Shown here in pieces: positions 32,804 through 44,447 of a DNA stretch of 64,000 nucleotides. Numbering within the stretch: position 1 is the stretch's first letter; each line of letters opens with the position of its first letter. Position numbers and translations under genes: made by a program. The notes under the pieces are model-generated. The model saw only the letters and a list, made by a program, of their open reading frames with translations. It did not search any database and was not told the DNA's origin. Source of the DNA: Polynucleobacter sp. MWH-UH25E (GTDB taxonomy: Bacteria > Pseudomonadota > Gammaproteobacteria > Burkholderiales > Burkholderiaceae); contig NZ_CP061286.1 in assembly GCF_018687095.1 (NCBI RefSeq), positions 1 to 64,000 on the forward strand. Reading direction: 5' to 3'.

Positions 32804-33453
32804 GCGTGTTTTGGTTTTCCTAAAAACCACCACCATGCTTGATTGGCAAGTTTTAAATTTTCTTTTAAGGCGTAATCAAAGTCTGCCCACTGTTCATTTG
32901 CAGCTTCTTCAACAATCGTGCCTGGATTGGCTGGTGGCAGCGTGAGGTAAGCATCAGCATCGCCGTATGAATACTCAACTTTCATGCCAGCCTTTTGAGC
33001 TAAATGCATCATGGCTTTGTTGTTTGCAAGACAGTGAACGTAAAGCGTTTGTATATTGCTATTACGTGAGTGCACCGCAGAGCGATTGAGCAATGCAGTG
33101 CCAAGCCCTTGTGCTCTGCCCTCTGGCAGCACAGAAACTCCAAATTCAGCGGCACGCGCTTGGCCTTTAATCTCTGGGAGATAGGCCAAGTGTGCCATAC
33201 CAATCAGCTCCAGATCAGCATTGAATACACCAAAAACCGCATCTTGGTTGAAATCTAGGTGTTCAACGTAGTGATGAATGACTTCGTCGGGAGTCTGTGT
33301 GCCAAAACGTAAGCGACGGTCTTCATCGCCAAGCTTGAGCAGATGAGTGAGAATTGCGTCCCTGTGACCTGCATGTAATTCGCGTACAGGAACCACCTGC
33401 CCCACCATAAAAGGGTTGGAAGGTGAGTGATCGTTCGCTAATTTATTGTGCAT
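32797..33453 (-). CDS. GNAT-family N-acetyltransferase
   Basis: A 218-residue acetyl-CoA-dependent acetyltransferase. The GNAT core runs from VPVRELHAGHRDAI to about residue 165. The acetyl-CoA pyrophosphate loop is LPEGRAQGLGTALLNRSA (about 114-131), a Q/RxxGxG/A motif, and the following beta strand is IQTLYVHCLANNKAMMHLAQKAG. The N-terminal motif DRRLRFGTQTPDEVI is seen in a family often annotated without known substrate. It stands alone, upstream of and divergent from the rRNA operon. Substrate unknown. Confidence 0.85.
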   Translation of the reverse strand: MHNKLANDHSPSNPFMVGQVVPVRELHAGHRDAILTHLLKLGDEDRRLRFGTQTPDEVIHHYVEHLDFNQDAVFGVFNADLELIGMAHLAYLPEIKGQARAAEFGVSVLPEGRAQGLGTALLNRSAVHSRNSNIQTLYVHCLANNKAMMHLAQKAGMKVEYSYGDADAYLTLPPANPGTIVEEAANEQWADFDYALKENLKLANQAWWWFLGKPKHAR

Positions 33454-33695
33454 AGCAACATATTAGCACTAATCAAGGAAAATTTCAGGGTTTTCCCTTA
33501 GCGTGTGGCTTACACGCAAATGCGGTTTTTGAAGCGCTACTCAATCGCCTGAGACTTCAAAAAACAGGCTAAAAATGCAGAAAATCTCAAAAAAGATTGA
33601 AATTTTTTTCGTGTTTTATGTGACTGATTTTATTGAGGTTTTTTAGAAAGTAAGAAAAATCTTCGCTTTTTTTAAGAAAAAGAGTGCAAAAGGTG

Positions 33696-33724
33696 TTGAC
33701 AACCCTATTCGGGTATGTCATAGT
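33696..33724 (+). promoter_or_regulatory. rRNA operon promoter
   Basis: Perfect -35 TTGACA (33696-33701), a 17-base spacer and -10 CATAGT (33719-33724), followed by a CTCGC discriminator. An A/T-rich stretch upstream would serve as an UP element. Transcription would start about 195 bases before 16S. A GC-containing discriminator suggests stringent control, by analogy with other rRNA promoters. Confidence 0.75.
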
Positions 33725-33779
33725 CTCGCTTCTTCGCTGAATGTTTTTCAAAAAACGATTCAGCCCTCTTTAAAAATTA

Positions 33780-33798
33780 GTCAACCGATAATTGTGGG
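33780..33798 (+). other. 5' arm of the 16S precursor processing stem
   Basis: GTCAACCGATAA (33780-33791) and GTGGG (33794-33798) pair with CCCAC (35488-35492) and TTATCGGTTGAC (35495-35506) after 16S. The result is a 17-base-pair stem with one small internal loop that loops out the whole 16S precursor, as expected for an RNase III site. Confidence 0.8.
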
Positions 33799-33926
33799 TA
33801 CTAAGTGAAAGCATCCAGTCCTTCGGGACAGATGTAAATAAATAGTACTCATAGACAGTAAGATTTGGTTTTTTACCAAGTCGATTTCTTGAATGAGTGC
33901 GACGATCCGCAAGGATCACAGGAATT

Positions 33927-35462
<1,536 letters not shown>

Positions 35463-35487
35463 GAGAAAAGATGCTGGAGCTATAGTG

Positions 35488-35506
35488 CCCACACTTATCG
35501 GTTGAC
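35488..35506 (+). other. 3' arm of the 16S precursor processing stem
   Basis: CCCAC and TTATCGGTTGAC are complementary to the arm at 33780-33798, closing the 16S precursor loop. Confidence 0.8.
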
Positions 35507-35518
35507 AATAATAGCCAC

Positions 35519-35595
35519 GGGTCTGTAGCTCAGCTGGTTAGAGCACTGTGTTGATAACGCAGGGGTCGTAGGTTCAAGTCCTACCAGACCCACCA
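35519..35595 (+). tRNA. tRNA-Ile (anticodon GAT)
   Basis: A 77-base cloverleaf in the 16S-23S spacer with acceptor GGGTCTG/CAGACCC, anticodon stem CTGTG/CGCAG holding loop TTGATAA (anticodon GAT), T arm GTAGGTTCAAGTCCTAC and encoded CCA. Confidence 0.98.
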
Positions 35596-35625
35596 ATCAG
35601 TAGTGATATGGTCTTAGTGGACGTT

Positions 35626-35701
35626 GGGGGATTAGCTCAGCTGGGAGAGCACCTGCTTTGCAAGCAGGGGGTCGTCGGTTCGATCCCGTCATCCTCCACC
35701 A
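35626..35701 (+). tRNA. tRNA-Ala (anticodon TGC)
   Basis: A 76-base cloverleaf with acceptor GGGGGAT/ATCCTCC (one G-U pair), anticodon stem CCTGC/GCAGG with loop TTTGCAA (anticodon TGC), T loop TTCGATC and encoded CCA. The Ile-Ala pair in the spacer is the common proteobacterial arrangement. Confidence 0.98.
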
Positions 35702-35758
35702 ACTCTTAAATGTCAAAACTAAGCAATTAGTAAATTGTTTAGTTTTGCCATTTATGGC

Positions 35759-35783
35759 TGTTCTTTAAAAATTTGAGTAAGCA
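35759..35783 (+). promoter_or_regulatory. Spacer boxA and 5' arm of the 23S processing stem
   Basis: TGTTCTTTAAAAATT starting at 35759 resembles the boxA antitermination element (TGCTCTTTAACA). Directly after it, ATTTGAGTAAGCA (35771-35783) is perfectly complementary over 13 bases to TGCTTACTCAAAT at 38900-38912 beyond 23S, giving the precursor stem. Confidence 0.75.
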
Positions 35784-35969
35784 AAGTGTCAAACGTATCT
35801 TTGAGAGTGCGTTTGACAATGTAATAAGGGTAAAGATTGAATCATCAATCAGTAATATCAAACGAGTTTTACAAAGTTCTTAACAAGTACTTACAGTTTG
35901 GATTACGGCAAACATGTCAGAAGTAGAAGTAAAACCTGTAACAGGTGCTAGCAATGGTGCTCGTTATAG

Positions 35970-38843
<2,874 letters not shown>

Positions 38844-38899
38844 ATAACCAGCACTATTGTGTTGGATGTTTGCCAGATTTAATCTGCATCCTTACTACA

Positions 38900-38912
38900 T
38901 GCTTACTCAAAT
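38900..38912 (+). other. 3' arm of the 23S precursor processing stem
   Basis: TGCTTACTCAAAT is the exact reverse complement of 35771-35783, so the 23S precursor can be looped out by a 13-base-pair RNase III-type stem. Confidence 0.8.
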
Positions 38913-38946
38913 GGAGTTGTTGATTTATCAGCAACTCAACCCTCTA

Positions 38947-39063
38947 CGCCCGGTGACCATAGCGAATTGGAACCACTCCTTCCCATCTCGAACAGGACAG
39001 TGAAACGATTCTACGCCGATGATAGTGCGGATTACCCGTGTGAAAGTAGGTAACTGCCGGGCA
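38947..39063 (+). rRNA. rrf: 5S ribosomal RNA
   Basis: About 117 bases with terminal helix CGCCCGGTGA.../...CTGCCGGGCA and the conserved CCCATCTCGAACAGGACAGT and GCCGATGATAGTG segments. It is the last rRNA of the operon and lies just before a strong terminator. Confidence 0.95.
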
Positions 39064-39071
39064 CCAAAGCG

Positions 39072-39103
39072 ACGCCCAGACCCCTTTAGGTCTGGGCGTT
39101 TTT
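39072..39103 (+). terminator. Terminator of the rRNA operon
   Basis: An eleven-base-pair GC-rich stem (ACGCCCAGACC at 39072-39082, GGTCTGGGCGT at 39089-39099) with a six-base loop and a following TTTTT. It is a textbook intrinsic terminator eight bases after 5S. Confidence 0.95.
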
Positions 39104-39127
39104 ACTTGTGCAAAGCGTTTAGAGAGA

Positions 39128-39156
39128 TTGACAGAAACTCCATTTGGAGTCAGAAT
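39128..39156 (+). promoter_or_regulatory. Promoter of the tRNA-Tyr/Gly/Thr-tuf operon
   Basis: Perfect -35 TTGACA (39128-39133), a 17-base spacer and CAGAAT (39151-39156) lie just after the rRNA terminator and before tRNA-Tyr. The spacer holds the palindrome ACTCCA-TT-TGGAGT (39137-39150). Confidence 0.65.
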
Positions 39157-39167
39157 ATTGGGTTCGC

Positions 39168-39252
39168 GGAGGGGTGTCCGAGCGGCTAAAGGAGGCAGAC
39201 TGTAAATCTGTTGGCTACGCCTACGTAGGTTCGAATCCTACCCCCTCCACCA
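39168..39252 (+). tRNA. tRNA-Tyr (anticodon GTA)
   Basis: An 85-base class II tRNA with acceptor GGAGGGG/CCCCTCC, anticodon loop CTGTAAA (GTA) on CAGA/TCTG, a long variable arm, T arm GTAGGTTCGAATCCTAC and encoded CCA. Confidence 0.97.
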
Positions 39253-39257
39253 GATGT

Positions 39258-39331
39258 GCGGGATTAGTTTAATGGTAAAACAGCAGATTTCCAATCTTCG
39301 GTCAAGAGTTCGATTCTCTTATCCCGCTCCA
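39258..39331 (+). tRNA. tRNA-Gly (anticodon TCC)
   Basis: A 74-base tRNA with acceptor GCGGGAT/ATCCCGC, D stem GTTT/AAAC, anticodon loop TTTCCAA (TCC), T arm AAGAGTTCGATTCTCTT and encoded CCA. The anticodon stem GCAGA/TCTTC contains a C28-U42 mismatch. Confidence 0.95.
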
Positions 39332-39352
39332 GTATTAGTAGCAAAAAGAAAG

Positions 39353-39427
<75 letters not shown>

Positions 39428-39481
39428 GGCTTAGTTTTTATTAATTGTGTATTTCGTGTTTTGGTTTTTAAGAGTTAACTA

Positions 39482-40690
39482 AAGGCAGACAAAAATGGCA
39501 AAAGAAAAGTTCGAGCGGACAAAACCGCACGTAAACGTAGGCACCATCGGTCACGTTGACCACGGTAAAACCACATTGACAGCAGCAATCGCAACCGTGC
39601 TCTCAAAGGCATTCGGTGGCGAAGCTAAAGCATACGATCAGATCGATGCTGCTCCAGAAGAAAAAGCCCGTGGTATTACGATTAACACAGCACACGTTGA
39701 GTATGAAACTGCTGGTCGTCACTATGCACACGTTGACTGCCCAGGACACGCTGACTACGTTAAGAACATGATTACTGGTGCTGCGCAGATGGACGGCGCA
39801 ATCTTGGTTTGCTCTGCTGCAGACGGCCCAATGCCACAAACTCGTGAGCACATCCTCTTGGCACGTCAGGTTGGCGTTCCATACATCGTGGTGTTCCTTA
39901 ACAAGTGCGACATGGTTGACGATGCTGAATTGTTAGAGCTCGTTGAAATGGAAGTACGTGAACTTCTGTCTAAGTATGACTTCCCAGGTGATGACACTCC
40001 AATCATCCGTGGTTCTGCTAAGTTGGCATTAGAAGGCGACGAAGGCCCATTGGGTAAAGAAGCCATCATGAAATTGGCTGAAGCATTAGATACATACATC
40101 CCAACTCCAGAGCGTGCTGTTGACGGTGCGTTCTTGATGCCAGTAGAAGACGTGTTCTCAATCTCTGGTCGCGGTACTGTAGTAACCGGTCGTATTGAGC
40201 GCGGCATCATCAAGGTTGGCGAAGAGATTGAAATCGTTGGTATCAAACCAACTCTCAAGACCACTTGTACTGGTGTTGAAATGTTCCGTAAATTGCTCGA
40301 CCAAGGTCAAGCAGGTGACAACGTTGGTATCTTGTTGCGCGGCACAAAACGTGAAGAAGTTGAGCGTGGCCAAGTATTGGCTAAGCCAGGTTCTATCACT
40401 CCACATACTCACTTTACCGCTGAGGTTTACATCTTGGGTAAAGATGAAGGTGGTCGTCATACTCCATTCTTTAACAACTATCGTCCACAGTTCTACTTCC
40501 GTACAACGGACGTAACAGGTTCAATCGAGTTGCCAAAAGACAAAGAGATGGTGATGCCTGGTGATAACGTCACCATTACCGTCAAACTCATCGCCCCAAT
40601 CGCGATGGAAGAAGGTTTACGTTTTGCGATCCGTGAAGGTGGCCGTACTGTTGGCGCCGGCGTGGTTGCAAAGATTTTGGCTTAAGAAGT
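39482..40690 (+). repeat. Direct repeat copy 1 (tuf with flanks)
   Basis: These 1,209 bases, from 13 bases before the tuf start codon to five bases after the stop codon, match 56289-57497 with no difference found on reading. Similarity ends abruptly on both sides, which points to gene conversion between the two tuf genes. Confidence 0.93.
39495..40685 (+). CDS. tuf: Elongation factor Tu, copy 1
   Basis: EF-Tu delivers aminoacyl-tRNA to the ribosomal A site and hydrolyses GTP. The 396-residue protein has G1 GHVDHGKTT near 19, the switch I RGITINTAH near 59, G3 DCPGHADY near 81 and G4 NKCD near 136, followed by the two beta-barrel domains. The product is identical to that of copy 2. This copy sits in a tRNA-Tyr-Gly-Thr-tuf-tRNA-Trp-secE-nusG arrangement, the proteobacterial tufB context. 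Confidence 0.98.
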   Translation: MAKEKFERTKPHVNVGTIGHVDHGKTTLTAAIATVLSKAFGGEAKAYDQIDAAPEEKARGITINTAHVEYETAGRHYAHVDCPGHADYVKNMITGAAQMDGAILVCSAADGPMPQTREHILLARQVGVPYIVVFLNKCDMVDDAELLELVEMEVRELLSKYDFPGDDTPIIRGSAKLALEGDEGPLGKEAIMKLAEALDTYIPTPERAVDGAFLMPVEDVFSISGRGTVVTGRIERGIIKVGEEIEIVGIKPTLKTTCTGVEMFRKLLDQGQAGDNVGILLRGTKREEVERGQVLAKPGSITPHTHFTAEVYILGKDEGGRHTPFFNNYRPQFYFRTTDVTGSIELPKDKEMVMPGDNVTITVKLIAPIAMEEGLRFAIREGGRTVGAGVVAKILA

Positions 40691-40702
40691 TTTTAGAAAT
40701 AA

Positions 40703-40778
40703 AGGGGTGTAGCTCAATTGGCAGAGCGTTGGTCTCCAAAACCAAAGGTTGGGGGTTCGATGCCCTCCGCCCCTGCCA
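40703..40778 (+). tRNA. tRNA-Trp (anticodon CCA)
   Basis: A 76-base tRNA with acceptor AGGGGTG/CGCCCCT (one T-G pair), anticodon stem TTGGT/ACCAA with loop CTCCAAA (CCA), T arm GGGGGTTCGATGCCCTC and encoded CCA. It lies between tuf and secE as in E. coli. Confidence 0.97.
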
Positions 40779-40798
40779 CGATTTGAACTGAAAGCAAT

Positions 40799-41176
40799 AT
40801 GTCTCAACAAACTGCAAGTCATTCTGAAGAAAAAAGCAGCTGGGTCTCAGGCCTCGCTGCTTTAATCGTCGTTGCCGCGTTAGTGCTTTACTACACGCTT
40901 ATCGACCAGTCTTTGTTGGTGCGCTTGGCTGTATTGTTTGGTGGCATTGCTGCTGCAGTCATGATCGTGGCAATTTCTCCTGATGGGCGTCGTTTTATCG
41001 CCTATGCAAAAGATTCTTGGTATGAAGTGAAAAAGGTTGTTTGGCCGACTCGTAAAGAGACGACTCAAATGACTCTAGTCGTATTTGGCTTTGTTCTGAT
41101 CATGTCCTTGTTTTTGTGGATTGCAGACAAATTAATTGAATGGCTAGTTTTTTCAGTCCTTTTGGGCTGGAAGTGA
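40799..41176 (+). CDS. secE: Preprotein translocase subunit SecE
   Basis: SecE clamps SecY in the Sec translocon. The 125-residue protein has three hydrophobic helices (about 15-32, 38-58 and 90-112), as in E. coli SecE (127). The essential cytoplasmic segment SWYEVKKVVWPTRKET is at about 72-87. It is nine bases before nusG. Confidence 0.95.
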   Translation: MSQQTASHSEEKSSWVSGLAALIVVAALVLYYTLIDQSLLVRLAVLFGGIAAAVMIVAISPDGRRFIAYAKDSWYEVKKVVWPTRKETTQMTLVVFGFVLIMSLFLWIADKLIEWLVFSVLLGWK

Positions 41177-41185
41177 GTAAGCAAA

Positions 41186-41758
41186 ATGACTGATTCAGAA
41201 GTAGTCGCAAATTCTCAAGCTGCTGGTAATAAGCGTTGGTATGTCATTCATGCCTATTCCGGCATGGAAAAAAGCGTTAAAAAAGGCCTTGAGGAGCGTA
41301 TTGCTCGTTCAGGTATGCCTGAGAAATTTGGCCGTATTTTGGTCCCATCAGAAGAGGTGGTTGAGGTGAAGTCTGGCTCTAAGTCTGTTACTGAGCGCCG
41401 CTTCTTCCCCGGCTACGTCTTAATTGAGATGGAAATGACCGACGAAAGCTGGCATTTGGTGAAAAACACGCCAAAAGTGACCGGTTTCGTGGGTGGTGTA
41501 CGTAACCGCCCAAGCCCGATTTCAAACGCAGAAGTCACCAAAATCATGGATCAGATGCAGGCTGGGGTGGATAAACCTAAGCCTAAGACTCTATTTGAGG
41601 TGGGTGAGATGGTTCGCGTTAAAGAAGGTCCGTTTACAGACTTTAATGGCAACGTTGAAGAAGTGAACTATGAGAAGTCAAGATTGCGCGTTTCTGTTAC
41701 AATTTTTGGCCGCGGTACCCCAGTTGAGCTGGAGTTCGGCCAAGTAGAAAAGATGTAA
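41186..41758 (+). CDS. nusG: Transcription elongation/antitermination factor NusG
   Basis: NusG binds RNA polymerase, links it to the ribosome or Rho, and takes part in rRNA antitermination. The 190-residue protein has the NGN domain (RWYVIHAYSGMEKSVKKGLE, and the FFPGYVLIEMEM core) and the C-terminal KOW domain with MVRVKEGPFTDFNGNVEEV. Length is near E. coli (181). Confidence 0.96.
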   Translation: MTDSEVVANSQAAGNKRWYVIHAYSGMEKSVKKGLEERIARSGMPEKFGRILVPSEEVVEVKSGSKSVTERRFFPGYVLIEMEMTDESWHLVKNTPKVTGFVGGVRNRPSPISNAEVTKIMDQMQAGVDKPKPKTLFEVGEMVRVKEGPFTDFNGNVEEVNYEKSRLRVSVTIFGRGTPVELEFGQVEKM

Positions 41759-41781
41759 AAACAAGGACTTAGTCCTGTTTT
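41758..41781 (+). terminator. Weak hairpin after nusG
   Basis: AAACAAGGAC, a TTA loop and GTCCTGTTTT form a stem with one bulged A and a terminal T run. It could partly end secE-nusG transcripts ahead of rplK. The remaining 41782-41933 is an rplK leader in which I see no clear promoter pair. Confidence 0.4.
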
Positions 41782-41933
41782 GCAGTGCAGCAAAAGTAGT
41801 ACAAGTCGTTTTAAGTGGTTATTTAGATTTTGTAATTAACCGAGGAGCAGAGCTAGAAAGCCAAAAACTAGCGAAGCGTTAACTCAACAGCGGTCTCTCC
41901 TAATGAGGATAGGCGCGCTTTAAGGAGCAACAC

Positions 41934-42365
41934 ATGGCAAAGAAGATTGTTGGCTTTATTAAGCTGCAGATTCCTGCAGGTAAAGCAAACCCATCACCAC
42001 CCGTAGGTCCAGCATTGGGTCAACGCGGCCTCAACATTATGGAATTCTGTAAGGCGTTTAATGCTCAAACTCAGAGCATGGAACCTGGCCTGCCAATTCC
42101 AGTTGTGATTACAGCGTTCGCTGATAAGAGCTTCACATTCATCATGAAGACTCCTCCAGCAACCATCATGATTAAGAAGGCTGCGAAGATCGAAAAAGGA
42201 TCACCACGTCCTCATACCGATAAGGTAGGAAAAATTACTCGTGCTCAAGCGGAAGAAATCGCTAAAGCAAAAATGCCAGATTTGACAGCGGCTGATATGG
42301 ATGCAGCAGTTCGCACAATCGCTGGTAGCGCCCGTTCCATGGGCATCACTGTGGAAGGAGTCTAA
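41934..42365 (+). CDS. rplK: 50S ribosomal protein L11
   Basis: L11 forms the GTPase-associated stalk base and binds the 1070 region of 23S rRNA. The 143-residue protein has the proline-rich N-terminal hinge (IPAGKANPSPPVGPALGQRG) and the C-terminal RNA-binding domain with GSARSMGITVEG. ATG 41934 follows AAGGAGCA. It is two bases before rplA, forming the L11-L1 pair that L1 typically represses through the leader. Confidence 0.97.
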   Translation: MAKKIVGFIKLQIPAGKANPSPPVGPALGQRGLNIMEFCKAFNAQTQSMEPGLPIPVVITAFADKSFTFIMKTPPATIMIKKAAKIEKGSPRPHTDKVGKITRAQAEEIAKAKMPDLTAADMDAAVRTIAGSARSMGITVEGV

Positions 42366-42367
42366 TC

Positions 42368-43069
42368 ATGACTAAATTATCTAAGCGCGTAAAAGCAATT
42401 CAGTCCAAAGTAGATCGCAATAAGTTTTACCCATTAGAAGATGCGTTGAACCTCGTTAAAGAGTGTGCAACTGCTAAATTCGATGAGTCTATCGACGTTG
42501 CTGTTCAGTTGGGTATTGATGCCAAGAAATCTGACCAAGTTGTGCGTGGCGCGGTTGTGCTCCCAGCCGGTACAGGTAAGCATGTTCGTGTTGCTGTTTT
42601 TGCACAAGGCGAGAAGGCTGAACAGGCTAAAGCTGCCGGTGCAGAAATCGTTGGCATGGAAGATTTGGCTGAACAAATTAAAGGCGGCAAAATTGATTTT
42701 GATGTGTTGATCGCATCCCCAGACACAATGAAAATTGTTGGTACTTTAGGTCAAGTATTGGGCCCACGTGGTTTGATGCCAAATCCAAAAGTTGGAACAG
42801 TTACACCTGACGTTGCAACTGCAGTGAAAAATGCAAAAGCTGGTCAAGTACAGTTCCGCGTTGACAAAGCCGGTATCGTGCATGCAAGCATTGGCCGTCG
42901 TTCATTCGAGCCAGCTGCATTGAAATCGAACTTGCTCGCATTGCTTGAGGCTTTGAATAAAGCAAAACCTCCTGCATCTAAGGGAATTTATTTAAAGAAG
43001 GTTGCCGTAAGCAGCACCATGGGTGCAGGCGTGCGTGTAGACCAAGCATCGTTACAGGCGGCAGCTTAA
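42368..43069 (+). CDS. rplA: 50S ribosomal protein L1
   Basis: L1 forms the mobile stalk at the ribosomal E site and in many bacteria represses its own mRNA. The 233-residue length matches E. coli (234). The signature IASPDTMKIVGTLGQVLGPR and LMPNPKVGTVT are present. It is followed by the structured rplJ leader. Confidence 0.97.
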   Translation: MTKLSKRVKAIQSKVDRNKFYPLEDALNLVKECATAKFDESIDVAVQLGIDAKKSDQVVRGAVVLPAGTGKHVRVAVFAQGEKAEQAKAAGAEIVGMEDLAEQIKGGKIDFDVLIASPDTMKIVGTLGQVLGPRGLMPNPKVGTVTPDVATAVKNAKAGQVQFRVDKAGIVHASIGRRSFEPAALKSNLLALLEALNKAKPPASKGIYLKKVAVSSTMGAGVRVDQASLQAAA

Positions 43070-43306
43070 TTAGCCTGTAACAAAAAAGAACTTTGGGTCG
43101 ACTCCCACTTTTTAAGTGAGAGTCGAACATCAAAGACCGTTGGTGAATTAGTTGCTAATAAAGAGTTAATTCTTAATTGTTACGAAAGTGGCGACCAGCG
43201 CAGATGGCGACCCTGAAAAGATTTTCACAAGAACCTTTGTGAACAAATGATCAGACGCTGGTGTGTAACCCCAACTGGAAACAGTTGGTTTTTATGGAGT
43301 TAAACC
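43070..43306 (+). ncRNA. L10 leader of rplJ-rplL mRNA
   Basis: This 237-base non-coding region folds into several parts. A long hairpin uses TCGACTC (43098) and GAGTCGA (43120) with inner CACTT/AAGTG and outer CTTTG/CAAAG. A second domain is closed by ACCAGCG (43194-43200) and CGCTGGT (43256-43262) with an inner TTCACAA/TTGTGAA hairpin; its shape and position fit the L10-binding arm. A terminator-like hairpin at 43271-43293 follows directly. In other bacteria L10-L12 binds such a leader to repress rplJL. Confidence 0.7.
43271..43293 (+). terminator. Terminator-like hairpin in the rplJ leader
   Basis: CCAACTG (43271-43277), a GAAA tetraloop and CAGTTGG (43282-43288) form a perfect seven-base-pair stem, followed at once by TTTTT. 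It ends 13 bases before the rplJ start, with the GGAG ribosome-binding site just beyond it. It is a candidate attenuator of rplJL-rpoBC. Confidence 0.65.
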
Positions 43307-43933
43307 GTGCCTTTGAATGTACAAGACAAAAAAGCGATTGTTGCTGATGTCGGCGCTCAATTGGCTGGAGCCCAAACTGTCGTTCTCGCTGAATACCGTG
43401 GTATTCCAGTTGAGCAATTGACAAAGCTACGTGCTAACGCACGTGACCAAGGTGTATATCTTCGTGTTTTGAAGAACACATTGGCACGTCGTGCTGCGCA
43501 AGGCACCCAGTTTGAGCCTCTTGCTGATTCGATGGTTGGCCCCTTGATCTACGGCATTTCTGCTGATCCGATTGCTTCGGCAAAAGTATTGCAGAACTTT
43601 GCTAAGACTCAAGATTTGCTAGTGATTAAAGCTGGCCTATACAACGGTAAGTTGTTGGACGTTGCAGGCGTTAAAGCCCTCGCAACAATTCCAAGCCGTG
43701 AAGAGTTGTTATCAACGTTGTTGGGTGTGATGTTGGCCCCAGTATCTGCGATGGCTCGTGTATTGGGCGCAGTGGCTGCGCAAAAAGCAGCTGGAGCGCC
43801 TGCTCCAGTAGCAGAAGCGGCAGCCCCTGTAGAGGTAGCCCCAGTAGCAGAAGCTGCGCCAGCCGCAGAACCTGCAGCTGAACCAGCAGCCCCAGAAGCT
43901 ACAGCAACAAACGAAACCCCTGCCGCTGAATAA
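43307..43933 (+). CDS. rplJ: 50S ribosomal protein L10 with long acidic tail
   Basis: L10 anchors the L7/L12 stalk. Residues 1-160 form the normal protein, with the RNA-binding N-terminal domain (VVLAEYRGIPVEQLTKLR) and the helix that binds L12 dimers. From about residue 162 a 47-residue Ala/Pro/Glu-rich tail follows, making the protein 208 residues against about 165-175 in most bacteria. It uses a GTG start after GGAG. Confidence 0.95.
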   Translation: MPLNVQDKKAIVADVGAQLAGAQTVVLAEYRGIPVEQLTKLRANARDQGVYLRVLKNTLARRAAQGTQFEPLADSMVGPLIYGISADPIASAKVLQNFAKTQDLLVIKAGLYNGKLLDVAGVKALATIPSREELLSTLLGVMLAPVSAMARVLGAVAAQKAAGAPAPVAEAAAPVEVAPVAEAAPAAEPAAEPAAPEATATNETPAAE

Positions 43934-43969
43934 GCGACAAATTAACTATTTAAGTATTAGGAGCTAAAA

Positions 43970-44347
43970 ATGGCGATTACTAAAGAAGAAATCATTGAAG
44001 CAGTAGGTAGCATGTCCGTTATGGATTTGAACGACTTGGTTAAGGCGTTCGAAGAGAAATTTGGTGTTTCAGCTGCAGCGATGGCTGTTGCTGGTCCTGC
44101 AGGCGCTGGCGGTGGTGATGCTGGTGGTGCAGAGCAAACTGAATTCACAGTAAACCTCGTTGAAGCTGGCGCAAACAAAGTTTCAGTAATTAAAGCAGTT
44201 CGCGAAATTACTGGTCTCGGTTTGAAAGAAGCTAAAGATTTGGTTGACGGTGCACCTAAGCCAATCAAAGAAGGCGTTGATAAGAAGACTGCTGAAGAAG
44301 CCAAGAAGAAGCTTGAAGAAGCTGGCGCTAAGGCAGAACTCAAGTAA
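43970..44347 (+). CDS. rplL: 50S ribosomal protein L7/L12
   Basis: L7/L12 is the flexible stalk protein that recruits translation GTPases. The 125-residue protein has the N-terminal dimerization helices, the Ala/Gly-rich hinge (AVAGPAGAGGGDAGG) and the C-terminal factor-binding domain with ITGLGLKEAKDLVDGAPK. Length is typical. Confidence 0.97.
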   Translation: MAITKEEIIEAVGSMSVMDLNDLVKAFEEKFGVSAAAMAVAGPAGAGGGDAGGAEQTEFTVNLVEAGANKVSVIKAVREITGLGLKEAKDLVDGAPKPIKEGVDKKTAEEAKKKLEEAGAKAELK

Positions 44348-44359
44348 TACAAACTCAGC

Positions 44360-44447
44360 TGGCGCCTCTCACAAAGGGGCGTTAGCCATGTTGGGTTTGA
44401 CCTTTAGAGGTCAAACCCGATTTCATTTCTGATTGAAATCGGGTTTG
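44360..44447 (+). promoter_or_regulatory. Hairpin cluster between rplL and rpoB
   Basis: Three structures follow rplL. A GC stem (44363-44368 with 44376-44381) is extended by G-U pairs but lacks a T-run. Hairpin A pairs GGGTTTGACCT (44393-44403) with AGGTCAAACCC (44408-44418). Hairpin B pairs CAAACCCGATTTCA (44412-44425) with TGAAATCGGGTTTG (44434-44447). A and B share 44412-44418 and so cannot form together. In E. coli this interval has an attenuator and an RNase III site. Confidence 0.65.

Larger units (their letters stand above)
33454..33926 (+). promoter_or_regulatory. rRNA operon upstream region and leader
   Basis: This 473-base non-coding region holds, in order: a hairpin GCGTGT/ACACGC at 33501-33517; an A/T-rich UP-element-like tract at about 33590-33690; the core promoter at 33696-33724; a boxA-like CTCTTTAAAAA at 33766; the 5' arm of the 16S processing stem at 33780-33798; a UUCG-loop hairpin at 33816-33827; and a GCAA-loop hairpin GATCC/GGATC at 33904-33917. 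I see no coding frame worth calling. Confidence 0.8.
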
